From Myxococcales bacterium (GTDB lineage Bacteria; Myxococcota_A; Polyangia; Fen-1088), in the NCBI GenBank assembly GCA_022184915.1, contig JAGTJU010000001.1, positions 1,428,057 to 1,492,056 of the forward strand: a stretch of 64,000 bases of DNA, given 5' to 3'. The notes under the pieces are model-generated. The model searched no databases and was not told where the DNA came from. It was given only the letters and a program-made list of their open reading frames with translations. Shown here one piece after another: positions 53,566 through 63,268 of the stretch. The position numbers were made by a program, and so were the translations under genes. Numbering within the stretch: position 1 is the first letter of the stretch; each line of letters opens with the position of its first letter.

Positions 53566-54573
53566 ATGAAAGCGCGTGTTGCTCGTCGCCCCTTTCCCTC
53601 CCCGCCCGTCGTCAGGGCCGCGCCTCTCGAGGCCGCGCATTCCGGACGCCCGGCGTCACCTCTGGCGTCTTGGCTGCGGCTGAGCCTGGTCGTGGCGGCG
53701 GTGGGTTCGATGGGTGCCTGCGCCACTGCGCGCACTCAATACGCCCCCGCCGGCCAGGCCGCGCCGAGCGCCTCGGCCTACGCGATTCCTCAGAATGCAC
53801 CTCAGGGGACCGCGTACATCATGTCCCTCGGCGGGGAGAAACTGCCCGTGGGCAACGGCGGGCCTTCGAACTATCTGCACCTGCGCATCGCGGTGGCCAA
53901 CGAAAAAGGTGAGGGGCCCTGGGTGCTCGATGCGCGCGACCAGATGGTGACGTTGGGCGAGGGACAGTCACAGGGCTCGATGGGACCCGCTTTTGCCGAG
54001 GGCTCGGGGGGCAGCCCCATCGTCAGCATCCCGCCCGGGCAAAAGGGCAACCTGGATCTCTACTATCCCCTGCCCGAAGAGGGTGATCCCCCCAAGCTCA
54101 CCTTTGCGTGGCAGGTCAAGGGCTCGCGGGGGGTCATCGCGCAGCAAACGGTGTTCGAACGGCAAAGCGGGCGCGAGCCTTACGCGTACCAATACGCCTA
54201 CAGCCCGGCCTACTCCTCGCGGGTGCATCTGCACGTGGGACCCGGCTGGTGGTGGGGGCCCTACTGGGGCGCGGGGTGGGGCGCGGGGTGGGCCGGGGGT
54301 TGGGGATATGACCCCTGGTTCGGAGGGTGGGGATACCCCTACTGGGGCTGGGGCGGCTGGGGCGGCTGGGGTGGCGGCTGGGGCGGCTATTACGGGGGCG
54401 GCCGCGATACGTTCCGTGCGCCTGCCAGCAGCAGTGGCTGGCGTGGGGGCAGCGGGTTTCGGAGCTCTCCGGGTGGCTCGTTCGGAGGCGGAAGCTTCGG
54501 CGGGGGCGGCAGCTTTCGCGGGGGCGGGGGTGGGGGCGGCAGCCGCGGCGGCGGCAGCGGCTGGCGGCGCTGA
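53566..54573 (+). CDS. Secreted protein with Gly/Trp/Tyr-rich C-terminus
   Basis: 335 residues from the ATG at 53566, which has AGGAGA upstream (a longer frame exists but lacks signals). A basic N-terminus and hydrophobic stretch ending in GSMGAC suggest a lipoprotein. Residues 60-220 form a soluble beta-rich domain. From about 225 the sequence is very rich in Gly, Trp and Tyr (WWWGPYWGAGWGAGW), then Gly/Ser/Phe repeats to the C-terminus. Surface or matrix attachment is a reasonable guess; the family is not recognised. Confidence 0.82.
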   Translation: MKARVARRPFPSPPVVRAAPLEAAHSGRPASPLASWLRLSLVVAAVGSMGACATARTQYAPAGQAAPSASAYAIPQNAPQGTAYIMSLGGEKLPVGNGGPSNYLHLRIAVANEKGEGPWVLDARDQMVTLGEGQSQGSMGPAFAEGSGGSPIVSIPPGQKGNLDLYYPLPEEGDPPKLTFAWQVKGSRGVIAQQTVFERQSGREPYAYQYAYSPAYSSRVHLHVGPGWWWGPYWGAGWGAGWAGGWGYDPWFGGWGYPYWGWGGWGGWGGGWGGYYGGGRDTFRAPASSSGWRGGSGFRSSPGGSFGGGSFGGGGSFRGGGGGGGSRGGGSGWRR

Positions 54574-54650
54574 GGCCCGGGGTCGCACGGGAGGCCGGGG
54601 CCCTGCGCGGGCTTGACAGCTCGCATGGGGCGCGGTGATCTCACCGCCCC

Positions 54651-55700
54651 ATGCCGTTGCCCAAGACCGTCTCGTTCGCGCGCCACCCACAAAACCCGAT
54701 CGTCACGCCCGGCGGGCAGCCGTGGCGCTTGGCCACCGTGTTCAACCCCGGAGTCATCTACGAAGGGGGCCGTTTCTACATGTACGAGCGGGCCGCCGGC
54801 AGCCTGCGCCCGTTCATTTGCACCGTGGGCATGTTGGAGAGCGACGATGGTGTGAACTTCACACTCTCACGTCCGGACCCGGTGTTCACACCCACGATGG
54901 CGGGCAGCGAGTACGGCAGCGTGCAGGACCCCCGCGTGGTGAAGATCGACGACACGTTCTACATGACGTTTGCGTTCCGGCCCTTCGCGTGGAGCTCGCA
55001 CCCCACGGGCGTGGGCGTGCCGGAGTCGCATCAAACGGATTTTCCCGGTTTTTCGGGCAACCCGCGGGACAACCAGACGCGCTCGGGCCTGGCGACCTCG
55101 AAAAACCTCTACGACTGGACCTTCCACAGTTGGATCACCGCGCCGGATCTCGACGACCGCGACGTGATTCTTTTCCCCGAGCGCATCGGGGGGAAGTACT
55201 TCGTCTTGCGTCGTCCCTTGCCCTTCGTCGATGCAAACCACAAGGGGCCGATGAAGGGGTACATCCAGCTGTCCGAGTCGACGGATCTCGAGACCTGGTC
55301 GCCGCCCGAGATCATCGTCGAGCCCGAGTTCGACTGGGAGAACAACCGCATTGGCGGCTCTACCCCGCCGCTCAAGACCGATGAGGGCTGGCTCATTCTT
55401 TACCACGGCGTGGAGACCCGCGATCCGACGCGCAAGACGGTGGTGTACCGCCTGGGGGCGCTGATGCTGGATCTCGAGAACCCGCGCAAGGTGATCGCGC
55501 GCTATCCCTTCCCCGTGATGGAGCCCGAGGCCTATTACGAAAAGTTCGGGCTCTACATTCCCAACGTGGTCTTTCCCACGGCCAACGTGGTGAAGGATGG
55601 CCTGGTTTATCTTTACTACGGCGTGTGTGACACCTCGATCGCGCTTGCCACGTGCCCGCTTTCGGATCTGGTGGATCTGGTGATGGGCCGCCGCGACTGA
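54651..55700 (+). CDS. Glycoside hydrolase family 130 (mannoside phosphorylase-like)
   Basis: 349 residues, a five-bladed beta-propeller enzyme. Family 130 enzymes mostly phosphorolyse beta-mannosides; specificity here is not known. Typical blocks: FNPGVIYEGGRFYMYER, SVQDPRVVKIDDTFYMTF, DLDDRDVILFPERIGGKY, GSTPPLKTDEGWLILYHG and the C-terminal VYLYYGVCDTSIALATCPL. The Asp in QDPR is the conserved catalytic acid region. No signal peptide. Start at ATG 54651. Confidence 0.92.
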   Translation: MPLPKTVSFARHPQNPIVTPGGQPWRLATVFNPGVIYEGGRFYMYERAAGSLRPFICTVGMLESDDGVNFTLSRPDPVFTPTMAGSEYGSVQDPRVVKIDDTFYMTFAFRPFAWSSHPTGVGVPESHQTDFPGFSGNPRDNQTRSGLATSKNLYDWTFHSWITAPDLDDRDVILFPERIGGKYFVLRRPLPFVDANHKGPMKGYIQLSESTDLETWSPPEIIVEPEFDWENNRIGGSTPPLKTDEGWLILYHGVETRDPTRKTVVYRLGALMLDLENPRKVIARYPFPVMEPEAYYEKFGLYIPNVVFPTANVVKDGLVYLYYGVCDTSIALATCPLSDLVDLVMGRRD

Positions 55701-55833
55701 GGCCCGTGGGCGGCACGACTCAACCGCGACACACGTGCCGCGGTTGCAGGGCTTCGGAAGCAAAAGTGCCGCACATTTCGTGAGTTTGGAGGCTTTCGTC
55801 GCGGCATGCGCCTTGCTGTAACGGCCAGGTGAC

Positions 55834-57477
55834 ATGCCAAGACACGCGTTGAGAACGTTGAAGGGCTGGCCCCTCTGGGGCCTCTTGCTGACCGTGGGCG
55901 CCTGTGCGGGCGATGCCGATCAAAGCGGCACCTCCGGGGAGTTCGATGATGGCCCCGGTTCCGGTTTCCCGAGCGGACCGCCCACGGACCCGGGCGGCGG
56001 CGCGGACGCGGGCACGAGCGGCAGCGGCGGATCTGCCGGGGCCTTGCCGCCCGAAACCGAGGTGCAGGTGGACTTCGAGGTGCCCCGCGCTGGGGCGCAG
56101 TACGTGTTCGTGGCCAACCCTCGTCGCGACACGGTGGCGGTGATCGACTCGAGCAATCTGGCGATCCGCACCGTCGAGGTGGGGGACAAGCCGGCCGCCC
56201 TGGTGACCGTGAATCAAAAAGACGTGGCCCTGGCGCTCAACGCGGGCTCCGCCGATCTGAGCGTGCTGCGCGCCACCCCCACTGCGGTGAGCGTGAGCAC
56301 GCTGCCCGTAGGCGCGGGAGTCAACCGCATCTCCGTGTCGCCGTCCGGCTCCCACGCCCTGGCCTGGTACGACAGCCGTATCGACGGGGGCCTTGGGGGC
56401 GCGGGAAGCTTTCAAGACGTGTCGCTGATTCGCCTCTCGCCCCAGGGCGACGTGGCGATTCCTCTCACCGTGGGCTTTCGGCCGAGCGCCGTGAGCTTCT
56501 CGACGGATGACACATCGGCCTTCGTGGTGACGGACGATGGGGTCTCGATCGTTCGTTTCGCTCAGATCACGGCGCCCGCCGTGGTGCCTTTGGTGCCTTT
56601 ACAGGCGGCGGCACAGATGGGCGCTGCCGATGTGTCGATCACGCCGGATGGCAAGTTTGCGCTTGGGCGCAAAGAGGGCAGCGCGGAGGTGTCGCTGGTG
56701 GATCTGCAGACGGGGATCGCCACCAAGCTCACCCTCGGCGCCGCCGTGACGGACCTCGATCTGGCCCCGGATGGCACCTTCGCCGTGGCCGTTCTGCGCG
56801 AAGCCAAGCAGATGCTGACCTTGCCGTTGCCGCTCGGGTTCTCCGACGCCAACGCCCGGGTGGTGCAGACCTTCCCCGACGACGTGGTGGGTTCGGCCAC
56901 GTTGACCCCCGATGGCAAGATGGCCTTTCTCTACACCACGGTGGGAGACGCCGAGCGGGCGCTGTTGGTGGCGGTAGACGGCACGGCGGCGCCGCGGGCG
57001 GTGGTTCTGCGCAAGGGCGTGCGTGGTGTGGCCATCGCACCTTCGGGCGGCGCCGCTGTGGTGCTGCACACGAAGCAGGCCGGAGATCCCGAAGCGCCCG
57101 GGCTCGACGTCGAGAGCAAGATTGATCGCGCCTTCGGTTACTCCGTGGTCGCGCTGGCCAGTGGGTTTGCGAAGCTGCAGCTCACGGCGGCCGAGCCGGG
57201 GCCGCTGGCGATCGTGCCCGATTCGAGCCGCGCCTTCGTGCTCCTGCGCGACGACGCGCGCGATCTGAGGGTGGCCCAGCAGATCGATCTGCAGAGTTTT
57301 TTGGTGAAGGATTTCGTCCTTGGTAGCCCCCCGCTGGCGATCGCCACCTTGGTGGGCAGCAACCGCGTGTTCGTCAGTCAGATGCATCCCGCGGGGCGCC
57401 TCAGTTTCATCGATTGGGTCTCGGGTGAGGTCCAGTCGGTCACCGGGTTCGAGTTGAATGGAGGCATTCGCCAATGA
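55834..57477 (+). CDS. Lipoprotein with beta-propeller repeats, first of three-gene operon
   Basis: 547 residues. Signal PLWGLLLTVGAC with lipobox, then a Gly/Ser/Asp linker, then from about residue 85 repeats of the YVTN/WD-like type (YVFVANPRRDTVAVIDSSN, then ITPDGKFALGRKEGSAEVSLV and LTPDGKMAFLYTTVG). Likely a surface or periplasmic seven-bladed propeller. Its stop overlaps the next gene, a divergent paralogue (ATGA at 57474-57477). Confidence 0.87.
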   Translation: MPRHALRTLKGWPLWGLLLTVGACAGDADQSGTSGEFDDGPGSGFPSGPPTDPGGGADAGTSGSGGSAGALPPETEVQVDFEVPRAGAQYVFVANPRRDTVAVIDSSNLAIRTVEVGDKPAALVTVNQKDVALALNAGSADLSVLRATPTAVSVSTLPVGAGVNRISVSPSGSHALAWYDSRIDGGLGGAGSFQDVSLIRLSPQGDVAIPLTVGFRPSAVSFSTDDTSAFVVTDDGVSIVRFAQITAPAVVPLVPLQAAAQMGAADVSITPDGKFALGRKEGSAEVSLVDLQTGIATKLTLGAAVTDLDLAPDGTFAVAVLREAKQMLTLPLPLGFSDANARVVQTFPDDVVGSATLTPDGKMAFLYTTVGDAERALLVAVDGTAAPRAVVLRKGVRGVAIAPSGGAAVVLHTKQAGDPEAPGLDVESKIDRAFGYSVVALASGFAKLQLTAAEPGPLAIVPDSSRAFVLLRDDARDLRVAQQIDLQSFLVKDFVLGSPPLAIATLVGSNRVFVSQMHPAGRLSFIDWVSGEVQSVTGFELNGGIRQ

Positions 57478-59093
57478 CGTTCGTCACTGAGAGAGGCAAA
57501 GGCCCCTGGCTGTCGGCGCTGGTGCTCGCAGGAGCGCTGGCCACGGCGTGCGGGGATTACAGGGAGATTCATCCGCAGAGCGTGCAACCACCCGGGCGGG
57601 TGGCGTTGACCCGGGGGTGGGCGTATGTCGAGCCTGACACCGGGACCGTTTTTTTCGTGTCCGTAGAGGCGGGCGCGCCCAAGGCCCGGGTGGGGGAAGT
57701 GGGCCGCTTTGCCGTGAAGACGGAGCGCCGCCACGGGCCCCTCGATCACCTGCTCGTGCTCACGCAGGGGGTGGTGGGTGCACGGGGTGTGGAAGAAGAA
57801 GCTCCTGCCCTGTGGGTCATGCCGGCCGCTGCCGAGGCTCCGCCGGTGAAGGTCCCCCTCGATGCCCGCTACGACCAATTTGCGCAGAGCCCTGACGGCC
57901 GCTTCGTCGTGATGTTCTTCGGAGCCATGAATCCCGGCGGCTCGGCCGTGGCGTTCAATCCCAATCAACTGGCCGTGGTGGATCTGGCCGAGGCCACGCC
58001 GGTGGCCTCACCGCGGTTGGTCCCCAGCTTGGGAGGCGTGCCCACGGGCATCGATTTTTCGCCCGCGCTGGTCCTGCCGGACGGGGCGCGCTCGTTGGTG
58101 CTGGTGCGCTCGCGCAACTACGTGACGCTCATGGATTTGGGGCAGCCGCTGCGCACGCCGATCACGATCCCGCTCACCCTTTCGGATGATCCGCGGGTGC
58201 TTCTTCCGGCCCAGGTCCTCTTCGATCCCATGGGGCCTTTCGTGTTCGTGCGCGTCGTGGGCGGCAGCGACATCTTCTCGATACGCCTCATGCCCCTGGC
58301 GCCCACCGAGCGGCAGCCGGGAGGGCATGACTTTCGCCCCGTGCTGAGTCAGTTGGCCGCAGGTCGTGCGCCGCGAGACATGGCGCTTTTCGATGCGGGT
58401 CAGGGGCTACGGCTGATGGTGGCCGGTGCCGACCCGGACGTGACCGTGGTGGACCCCGTGTCGAGCCGCAGCCTCAAGGTGCCGCTCGAACACGACGTGG
58501 GCTCGATCGTGACCTGGGCAGGGGCTTCCCCTGGCAACGTCATGCCCACGGCTCAGGCCTTGTTGGTTTCGAGCAGCATGCCCAAGGCCACGTTCGTGGA
58601 CCTCGTGAGCCTCGAGACGCTCAAGACCCGCAATCTGGAGGTGGTGAACTTGGCCGCGCCCGCGTCGGACGTGGTGCCGAACACGCCGCTTTTGCGAGTG
58701 GTGCTTCGGCACGCAGGCAGCGGGCTCACCGTGCTCGACCTGGCCGCGCGGCAGGTGCTGCCGATCGGCAGCGGGTCAGGAATCTTCGCGGTGCGGTCCG
58801 GGCCTGCGCTGCCGAATCTGCTGTGGCTGCTTTCAACCAGCGATCGCCTGGGCTTTTTGAACCTCAGCGCCGGGCAGCTGGCCGTGGGTGAGGTGCGGCT
58901 GGATGCGCCCGTGGACGACGTGATGGTGACGCTCGACACCGATGGCACACCCCGGGTGTTGGTGTCTCATCCTCACCCGCTCGGGCACGTGACGGCGCTC
59001 GATGCCGCCGCGCCGAGCCGCGCAACGGCCCGTTCACTCGAGGGCTTTTGGGCCCAGGACCTGCTCTCCCGTACGGAAAGGAACGTTCGATGA
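57474..59093 (+). CDS. Lipoprotein beta-propeller paralogue, second gene
   Basis: 539 residues; signal LSALVLAGALATAC with lipobox ATAC. The body has the same propeller-type repeats as its neighbour (GWAYVEPDTGTVFFVSVEAG, then QSPDGRFVVMFFG and TVVDPVSSRSLKVPLEHD). It overlaps both neighbours by four bases, so all three proteins are probably made in fixed ratio and form one envelope complex. Confidence 0.87.
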   Translation: MTFVTERGKGPWLSALVLAGALATACGDYREIHPQSVQPPGRVALTRGWAYVEPDTGTVFFVSVEAGAPKARVGEVGRFAVKTERRHGPLDHLLVLTQGVVGARGVEEEAPALWVMPAAAEAPPVKVPLDARYDQFAQSPDGRFVVMFFGAMNPGGSAVAFNPNQLAVVDLAEATPVASPRLVPSLGGVPTGIDFSPALVLPDGARSLVLVRSRNYVTLMDLGQPLRTPITIPLTLSDDPRVLLPAQVLFDPMGPFVFVRVVGGSDIFSIRLMPLAPTERQPGGHDFRPVLSQLAAGRAPRDMALFDAGQGLRLMVAGADPDVTVVDPVSSRSLKVPLEHDVGSIVTWAGASPGNVMPTAQALLVSSSMPKATFVDLVSLETLKTRNLEVVNLAAPASDVVPNTPLLRVVLRHAGSGLTVLDLAARQVLPIGSGSGIFAVRSGPALPNLLWLLSTSDRLGFLNLSAGQLAVGEVRLDAPVDDVMVTLDTDGTPRVLVSHPHPLGHVTALDAAAPSRATARSLEGFWAQDLLSRTERNVR

Positions 59094-59812
59094 AACGCCT
59101 GGTATTCACGTTGGCAGCCACCGCCCTGTGCGGTGTGACGAGCGGCGTTGCGCATGCACAGGTGCCGAGCGGACAACCGCCCGAGACCACACTGCAGGCG
59201 TCATCAGGAGGTGCGTTGCCGCGCTTCAGTGTCGAAGGCTTCGTGCATACGGGCTACCTACGGGGCGATGGCTATGCGCTCGTGTCGCAGAACCCTTCGC
59301 TGCAAGGCGGGGGGCTTGGTGCCCAGGTGCGGGTGGTCTCGGCCGGGCGCGTGGGGCTGTCGCTAGGGGGCGTGCTTGCGAGCGCCAAGAGTGAGAGCGC
59401 GTGGGAGCGCGACACCACCAGCTTCGAGGAGACGAACGTGGCGCTGGGGGCCGTGGTGGACGTGCTCTTGGTTCGCCACCTGCGCCCCTACGTGCAGCTG
59501 CAGGGCGGCATGTCCTTCGCCGATGTCAGCCTGGGTTATGGTGCCTCGGCCCTGCGCGACGACGTGAGCCTGCCTTTCGGCACGGCTTCGGGGGGCGTGC
59601 GGGCGGTCACCACCTCCAAGGTGTGGTGGCCGGGCGGGCCCACGCTGGCCTTCTCCGCCTTCGTCGAGGGTGGCTACACGGTGGCGGGTTCCTATGACTT
59701 CCGCGTGGCGCCGTCCGTGGGTCCCGACGAACTGCCCACCGGGGCGGTGCCGCTGGGCAGCCTCGCGCGGTCACGGGCGCACAGCCGGCTGGGCCTCGCG
59801 CTGCACTTCTAA
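59090..59812 (+). CDS. Outer-membrane beta-barrel-like protein, third gene
   Basis: 240 residues from ATG at 59090, overlapping the propeller stop. Signal peptide MKRLVFTLAATALCGVTSGV-AHA with AxA cleavage. The mature part alternates amphipathic strands (FSVEGFVHTGYLRGDGYALV, LRPYVQLQGGMSFADVSLGY) and ends in SRLGLALHF, with the terminal aromatic residue typical of outer-membrane barrels. About eight strands would fit. Probably the membrane partner of the two propellers. Confidence 0.8.
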   Translation: MKRLVFTLAATALCGVTSGVAHAQVPSGQPPETTLQASSGGALPRFSVEGFVHTGYLRGDGYALVSQNPSLQGGGLGAQVRVVSAGRVGLSLGGVLASAKSESAWERDTTSFEETNVALGAVVDVLLVRHLRPYVQLQGGMSFADVSLGYGASALRDDVSLPFGTASGGVRAVTTSKVWWPGGPTLAFSAFVEGGYTVAGSYDFRVAPSVGPDELPTGAVPLGSLARSRAHSRLGLALHF

Positions 59813-59876
59813 CGCGGGGATGCATCGCACGCGCTGCCAGCGGCCCCGGCGTCTGCCGTTGTGTACACTGGGGCGC

Positions 59877-60683
59877 GTGCGCCGCATCTTCGTTTTCGTT
59901 GGGGGGCTGGTGGCCATCGCCCTCGGTGGCTGCCAGCGCCACGCGCCACCCGTGCTCGAAGGGACGGAGTCCCTGAAGGTGCGGGTGCTGGCGTCTTACC
60001 CGCACGACCCCAATGCCTTCACCCAGGGGCTTCTCATGCACCGGGGCAAGGTGTTCGAGAGTACGGGCTTGCATGGCCGCTCGGGGGTGCGTCGGGTGGA
60101 GCTTACGCGCGGCGAGGTGGAGCAGCGTGCAGAGCTGCCCACGGATCTCTTTGGAGAAGGCCTGGCCCTGGTCGACCGAGATCTCATCCAGCTCACGTGG
60201 CGCAACGAGAAGGCCATCTATTGGGACCTCGTGAGCCTGCGGCCCTACAAGGAGATCGCCTACGAAGGAGAGGGCTGGGGCCTGTGTTTCGACGGCGAGC
60301 GTTTGGTGATGAGTGATGGCTCCGATCGCCTGACGTTTCGCGATCCCCGCTCGTTCGCGGCGCTCGGCCAGGTGCGGGTCCGTAAAGACGGCGCGCCCGT
60401 GACGTTTTTGAACGAGCTCGAATGCGTGGAAGGTCACGTGTATGCCAACGTTTGGCAACAGGAGGTGATCGCGCGCATCGATCCCAAGACCGGCAACGTG
60501 ACCGCCTGGATCGACGCTTCGGGCCTGCTGACGCCCCTCGAGCGGGCCGGTACGGACGTGCTCAACGGCATCGCGCACGTTCCCGACTCGGACAAGTTTC
60601 TCCTGACGGGCAAAAACTGGCCCAAGCTCTTCGAGGTGCAATTCGTGCCCGCGGAGGAGCGGCCCCAGGACGAAGCGCCTTGA
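59877..60683 (+). CDS. Glutaminyl-peptide cyclotransferase (plant-type), lipoprotein
   Basis: 268 residues. Cyclises N-terminal Gln to pyroglutamate. The family's propeller repeats are clear: YPHDPNAFTQGLLMHRGKVF, ESTGLHGRSGVR, FGEGLALVDRDLIQLTWRN, GEGWGLCFDGERLVMSDGS and LNELECVEGHVYANVWQ. The GTG at 59877 begins a lipoprotein signal (IFVFVGGLVAIALGGC). An upstream ATG at 59821 would add a long basic leader and is less likely. Confidence 0.9.
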   Translation: MRRIFVFVGGLVAIALGGCQRHAPPVLEGTESLKVRVLASYPHDPNAFTQGLLMHRGKVFESTGLHGRSGVRRVELTRGEVEQRAELPTDLFGEGLALVDRDLIQLTWRNEKAIYWDLVSLRPYKEIAYEGEGWGLCFDGERLVMSDGSDRLTFRDPRSFAALGQVRVRKDGAPVTFLNELECVEGHVYANVWQQEVIARIDPKTGNVTAWIDASGLLTPLERAGTDVLNGIAHVPDSDKFLLTGKNWPKLFEVQFVPAEERPQDEAP

Positions 60684-60700
60684 ACCGCAAGCGGGTTTCG

Positions 60701-61975
60701 ATGCTAGCTTCGCGCTCCATGTTCTGGCTTCGCAGGCTGTGCGCGTATTCCTCGTTGGCTCTCGTGGCGCTGGTCGTTGCGGCGGGCGGCCGGCCCTCCG
60801 TGGCCCACGCCCAGCCGCCGGCGCCGCGGGCCTGGGTGCTCACCTTGGGCCCGGGAGATCACCCCTTCTTCAAGTTCGGGCACAATGCGATCTGGATCGA
60901 GCCCCCCGGGGGCGGTGGTCAGGTCTACAACTTCGGCACCTTCGCCTTCGACAGCCCGGCGTTGATCCCGAAGTTCATCATGGGGCGCTTCTACTACTGG
61001 CTTTCGGTGGCCTCTTTGGAAGAAACCCTGTGGGTGTACCGCGAGGCGAATCGAACGATCGAAGCTCAGGAGCTCGACCTCACGCCCGCCGAGGCCCACG
61101 AGCTGGCCCGGCGTCTCGACGAAAACGCGCGACCTGCGAACCGCGAGTATCTCTACGACTACTTCGTCGACAACTGCTCCACGCGCGTGCGGGATGCCAT
61201 CGATGGCGCGCTCGGCGGGGCGTTGGCGCGGGCGCTCGACGTGCCGGGCACGCAGAGCTACCGCGCCCACGCGCTTCGGCTCACCGCGGACGTTCCTTGG
61301 GAGTACACCGCGCTCGACTTTGCGCTGTCGGGCCGCACGGACTTTGCGCCGACGCGGTGGCAGGAAAGCTTCGTGCCTCAGGTGTTCCAGCAGGCTTTGC
61401 GGGAGGTCAAGCTGGCCCGCCCCGAAGGTGAGGTGCCGCTCGTGAAGCGCGAGGTGGTGCTGCACCCCGCGCCCGGCCGCCTGCCTCCGCTCGAGCGCCC
61501 CCCGGCGCGCACGCGCTGGTTCCTTCTGTCCGGGCTCTTCGTGGCGGCCTTCGTTTACGGCGCCGCGCGCCTCGCGCACCGACACCGGGCCGCGCGTGTG
61601 GCGCTGGGGGGCACCTTGGCGCTGCTCGGGGGCGTGGTGGGCTTTGCGGGCGCGTTTTTGCTTTTCGTGTGGCTCGCGACGAACCACACGAGCAGCCAGG
61701 CCAACGAGAACCTGCTGCTCGCACCGCCTTGGCTGCTGGCGCTGGCTGTGTGGGGGCTCGGTGTGGCGCGGGGGCGTCCGCGCGCCCTGCACCGAACGTA
61801 CGGGCTCGTGCGGTTGACGTTGCTTGTGTCGTTGGCAGGTGTGGTCCTCAAGCTTCTGCCGGGCTTTCGTCAAGAGACCCTGCATTTTCAGGTGTTTTTC
61901 TTGCCTGTGTGGCTTGCCGCCACCGTGGGCCTCAAGGAGTTTCGCGCCGCACGCAACACGTCCTCCTCCTCGTGA
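60701..61975 (+). CDS. DUF4105 membrane protein
   Basis: 424 residues from ATG at 60701; a TTG at 60680 overlapping the cyclotransferase stop is an alternative. A signal peptide ends near AHAQ. The DUF4105 domain follows, with GPGDHPFFKFGHNAIWIE, YNFGTFAFDSP and YDYFVDNCSTRVRDAID (Cys and His arranged as in the NlpC/P60-like fold proposed for this family). Four membrane segments make the C-terminal third. Function unknown; an envelope protease or acyl-transfer role is possible. Confidence 0.88.
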   Translation: MLASRSMFWLRRLCAYSSLALVALVVAAGGRPSVAHAQPPAPRAWVLTLGPGDHPFFKFGHNAIWIEPPGGGGQVYNFGTFAFDSPALIPKFIMGRFYYWLSVASLEETLWVYREANRTIEAQELDLTPAEAHELARRLDENARPANREYLYDYFVDNCSTRVRDAIDGALGGALARALDVPGTQSYRAHALRLTADVPWEYTALDFALSGRTDFAPTRWQESFVPQVFQQALREVKLARPEGEVPLVKREVVLHPAPGRLPPLERPPARTRWFLLSGLFVAAFVYGAARLAHRHRAARVALGGTLALLGGVVGFAGAFLLFVWLATNHTSSQANENLLLAPPWLLALAVWGLGVARGRPRALHRTYGLVRLTLLVSLAGVVLKLLPGFRQETLHFQVFFLPVWLAATVGLKEFRAARNTSSSS

Positions 61976-62064
61976 GGACCTGTCGCACACCTGGCGTCGG
62001 GGTCCGACCGAACGCAAGGGACCGTGCGGGAGGAGGGCACGGGTGGTGTTAAGCTACCAGGGCC

Positions 62065-63255
62065 ATGTCACGTGTGACTGTCTCCTTGCGCGCTCGGCTG
62101 CTCTGGTCTCTTTCCTTCGCTGGGCTTGCGGGCCTCGGCGCTTGCACTGCGGTTTCGGGCTGCAGCAAACGGGACGCGGCCGGCCCCTCTGACGATCCGG
62201 CCGGCGGTCAGAGCGGCGAGGCCGATGAAGGCGACGACGCCGAACCGGCGGTGGGCGGCCGCGGGGGGGCGGCGGGAGGGGGCGGGTCTGCAGCCGGCGG
62301 CAGCGGCGCCGAGGGGCCTGCGCCAGGGCCGAGCAACAGCGGCACCAGCGCCAAGTCCCACTACTTTCCGCCGGGAGCGCCCTGGAACCAGGACGTATCA
62401 AAGGCGCCCAAGGATCCCGAAAGTGAGGCGATCATCTCCTGGCTCGACGGACAGGGCTTTGGCCTTGGCCGCATGCAGATCGATTTTTCACTGGAGATCC
62501 TGCGGGCCGACGACAAAAGCGTGATGCGCACCTTCGAGCCCACCGACGATTTTTTCGAGCCCGATTGCGACGAGGTGCCCCTGCCGCTGCCCAGCGAGGG
62601 CAGCCTGGAAGGTGAGTCCGGCTACGCCTGCGAGGGCGACGGTGATTGCCACCTCATCGTCGTGGACGAGGCCAACAAGGCGCTTTACGAAATGTGGCGT
62701 GCCGACGTGCGGGGCAACACCTTCGTTGGGGGCTGTTTGGCGCGCTGGGAGCTCAATCGGGTGTATCCGCCGGAAGGGCGTGGGGATCAGTGCTCGAGCG
62801 CCGACGCGGCGGGCTTTCCCATCGCGCCTTTGCTCTTCACGGCGGACGAAGTTGCCGCGGGTGAGATCCCGCACGCGCTTCGATTCATCTTGCCAAACGC
62901 GCGCATCCGCAAGGGTGAGTACGTACGCCCGGCCACGCACGGTACCCGCGCCACCACGGGCCCGAAGACGGCGCCCCCCTACGGCGTGCGCCTGCGCCTG
63001 CGCGCCGATTACCCGCTCGACACGCTCCCGAACGAGGGCGCCCGCGTGGTGGCGCGGGCCCTCCAGAAGTACGGCATGCTGCTTGCCGACGGTGGCAACA
63101 TCACGCTGACGGCACGCAGCGATCGGCGCACCAAAGCCAAGTGGGCCGACCACCTGGCACCTCGCGATCTGCAGGCCCTCAAGCCCCGCGACTTCGAGGT
63201 GGTGAAGATGGGCGATCCCATCCCGCTCACGCTGCAATGTCAGCGTTCAAAATGA
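62065..63255 (+). CDS. Secreted lipoprotein with conserved domain of unknown function
   Basis: 396 residues. Signal SFAGLAGLGAC with lipobox, then a 70-residue Gly/Ala/Asp-rich linker. The domain from about residue 100 has PWNQDVSKAPKDPES, DDFFEPDCDEVPLP, ADAAGFPIAPLLFTADEVAA and GEIPHALRFILPNARI, a pattern I have seen in secreted proteins of unknown function from several soil bacteria. The conserved Asp/His/Asn residues hint at an enzyme, possibly sugar-active, but this is not established. Confidence 0.85.
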   Translation: MSRVTVSLRARLLWSLSFAGLAGLGACTAVSGCSKRDAAGPSDDPAGGQSGEADEGDDAEPAVGGRGGAAGGGGSAAGGSGAEGPAPGPSNSGTSAKSHYFPPGAPWNQDVSKAPKDPESEAIISWLDGQGFGLGRMQIDFSLEILRADDKSVMRTFEPTDDFFEPDCDEVPLPLPSEGSLEGESGYACEGDGDCHLIVVDEANKALYEMWRADVRGNTFVGGCLARWELNRVYPPEGRGDQCSSADAAGFPIAPLLFTADEVAAGEIPHALRFILPNARIRKGEYVRPATHGTRATTGPKTAPPYGVRLRLRADYPLDTLPNEGARVVARALQKYGMLLADGGNITLTARSDRRTKAKWADHLAPRDLQALKPRDFEVVKMGDPIPLTLQCQRSK

Positions 63256-63268
63256 ACGCGGTCAGGCG

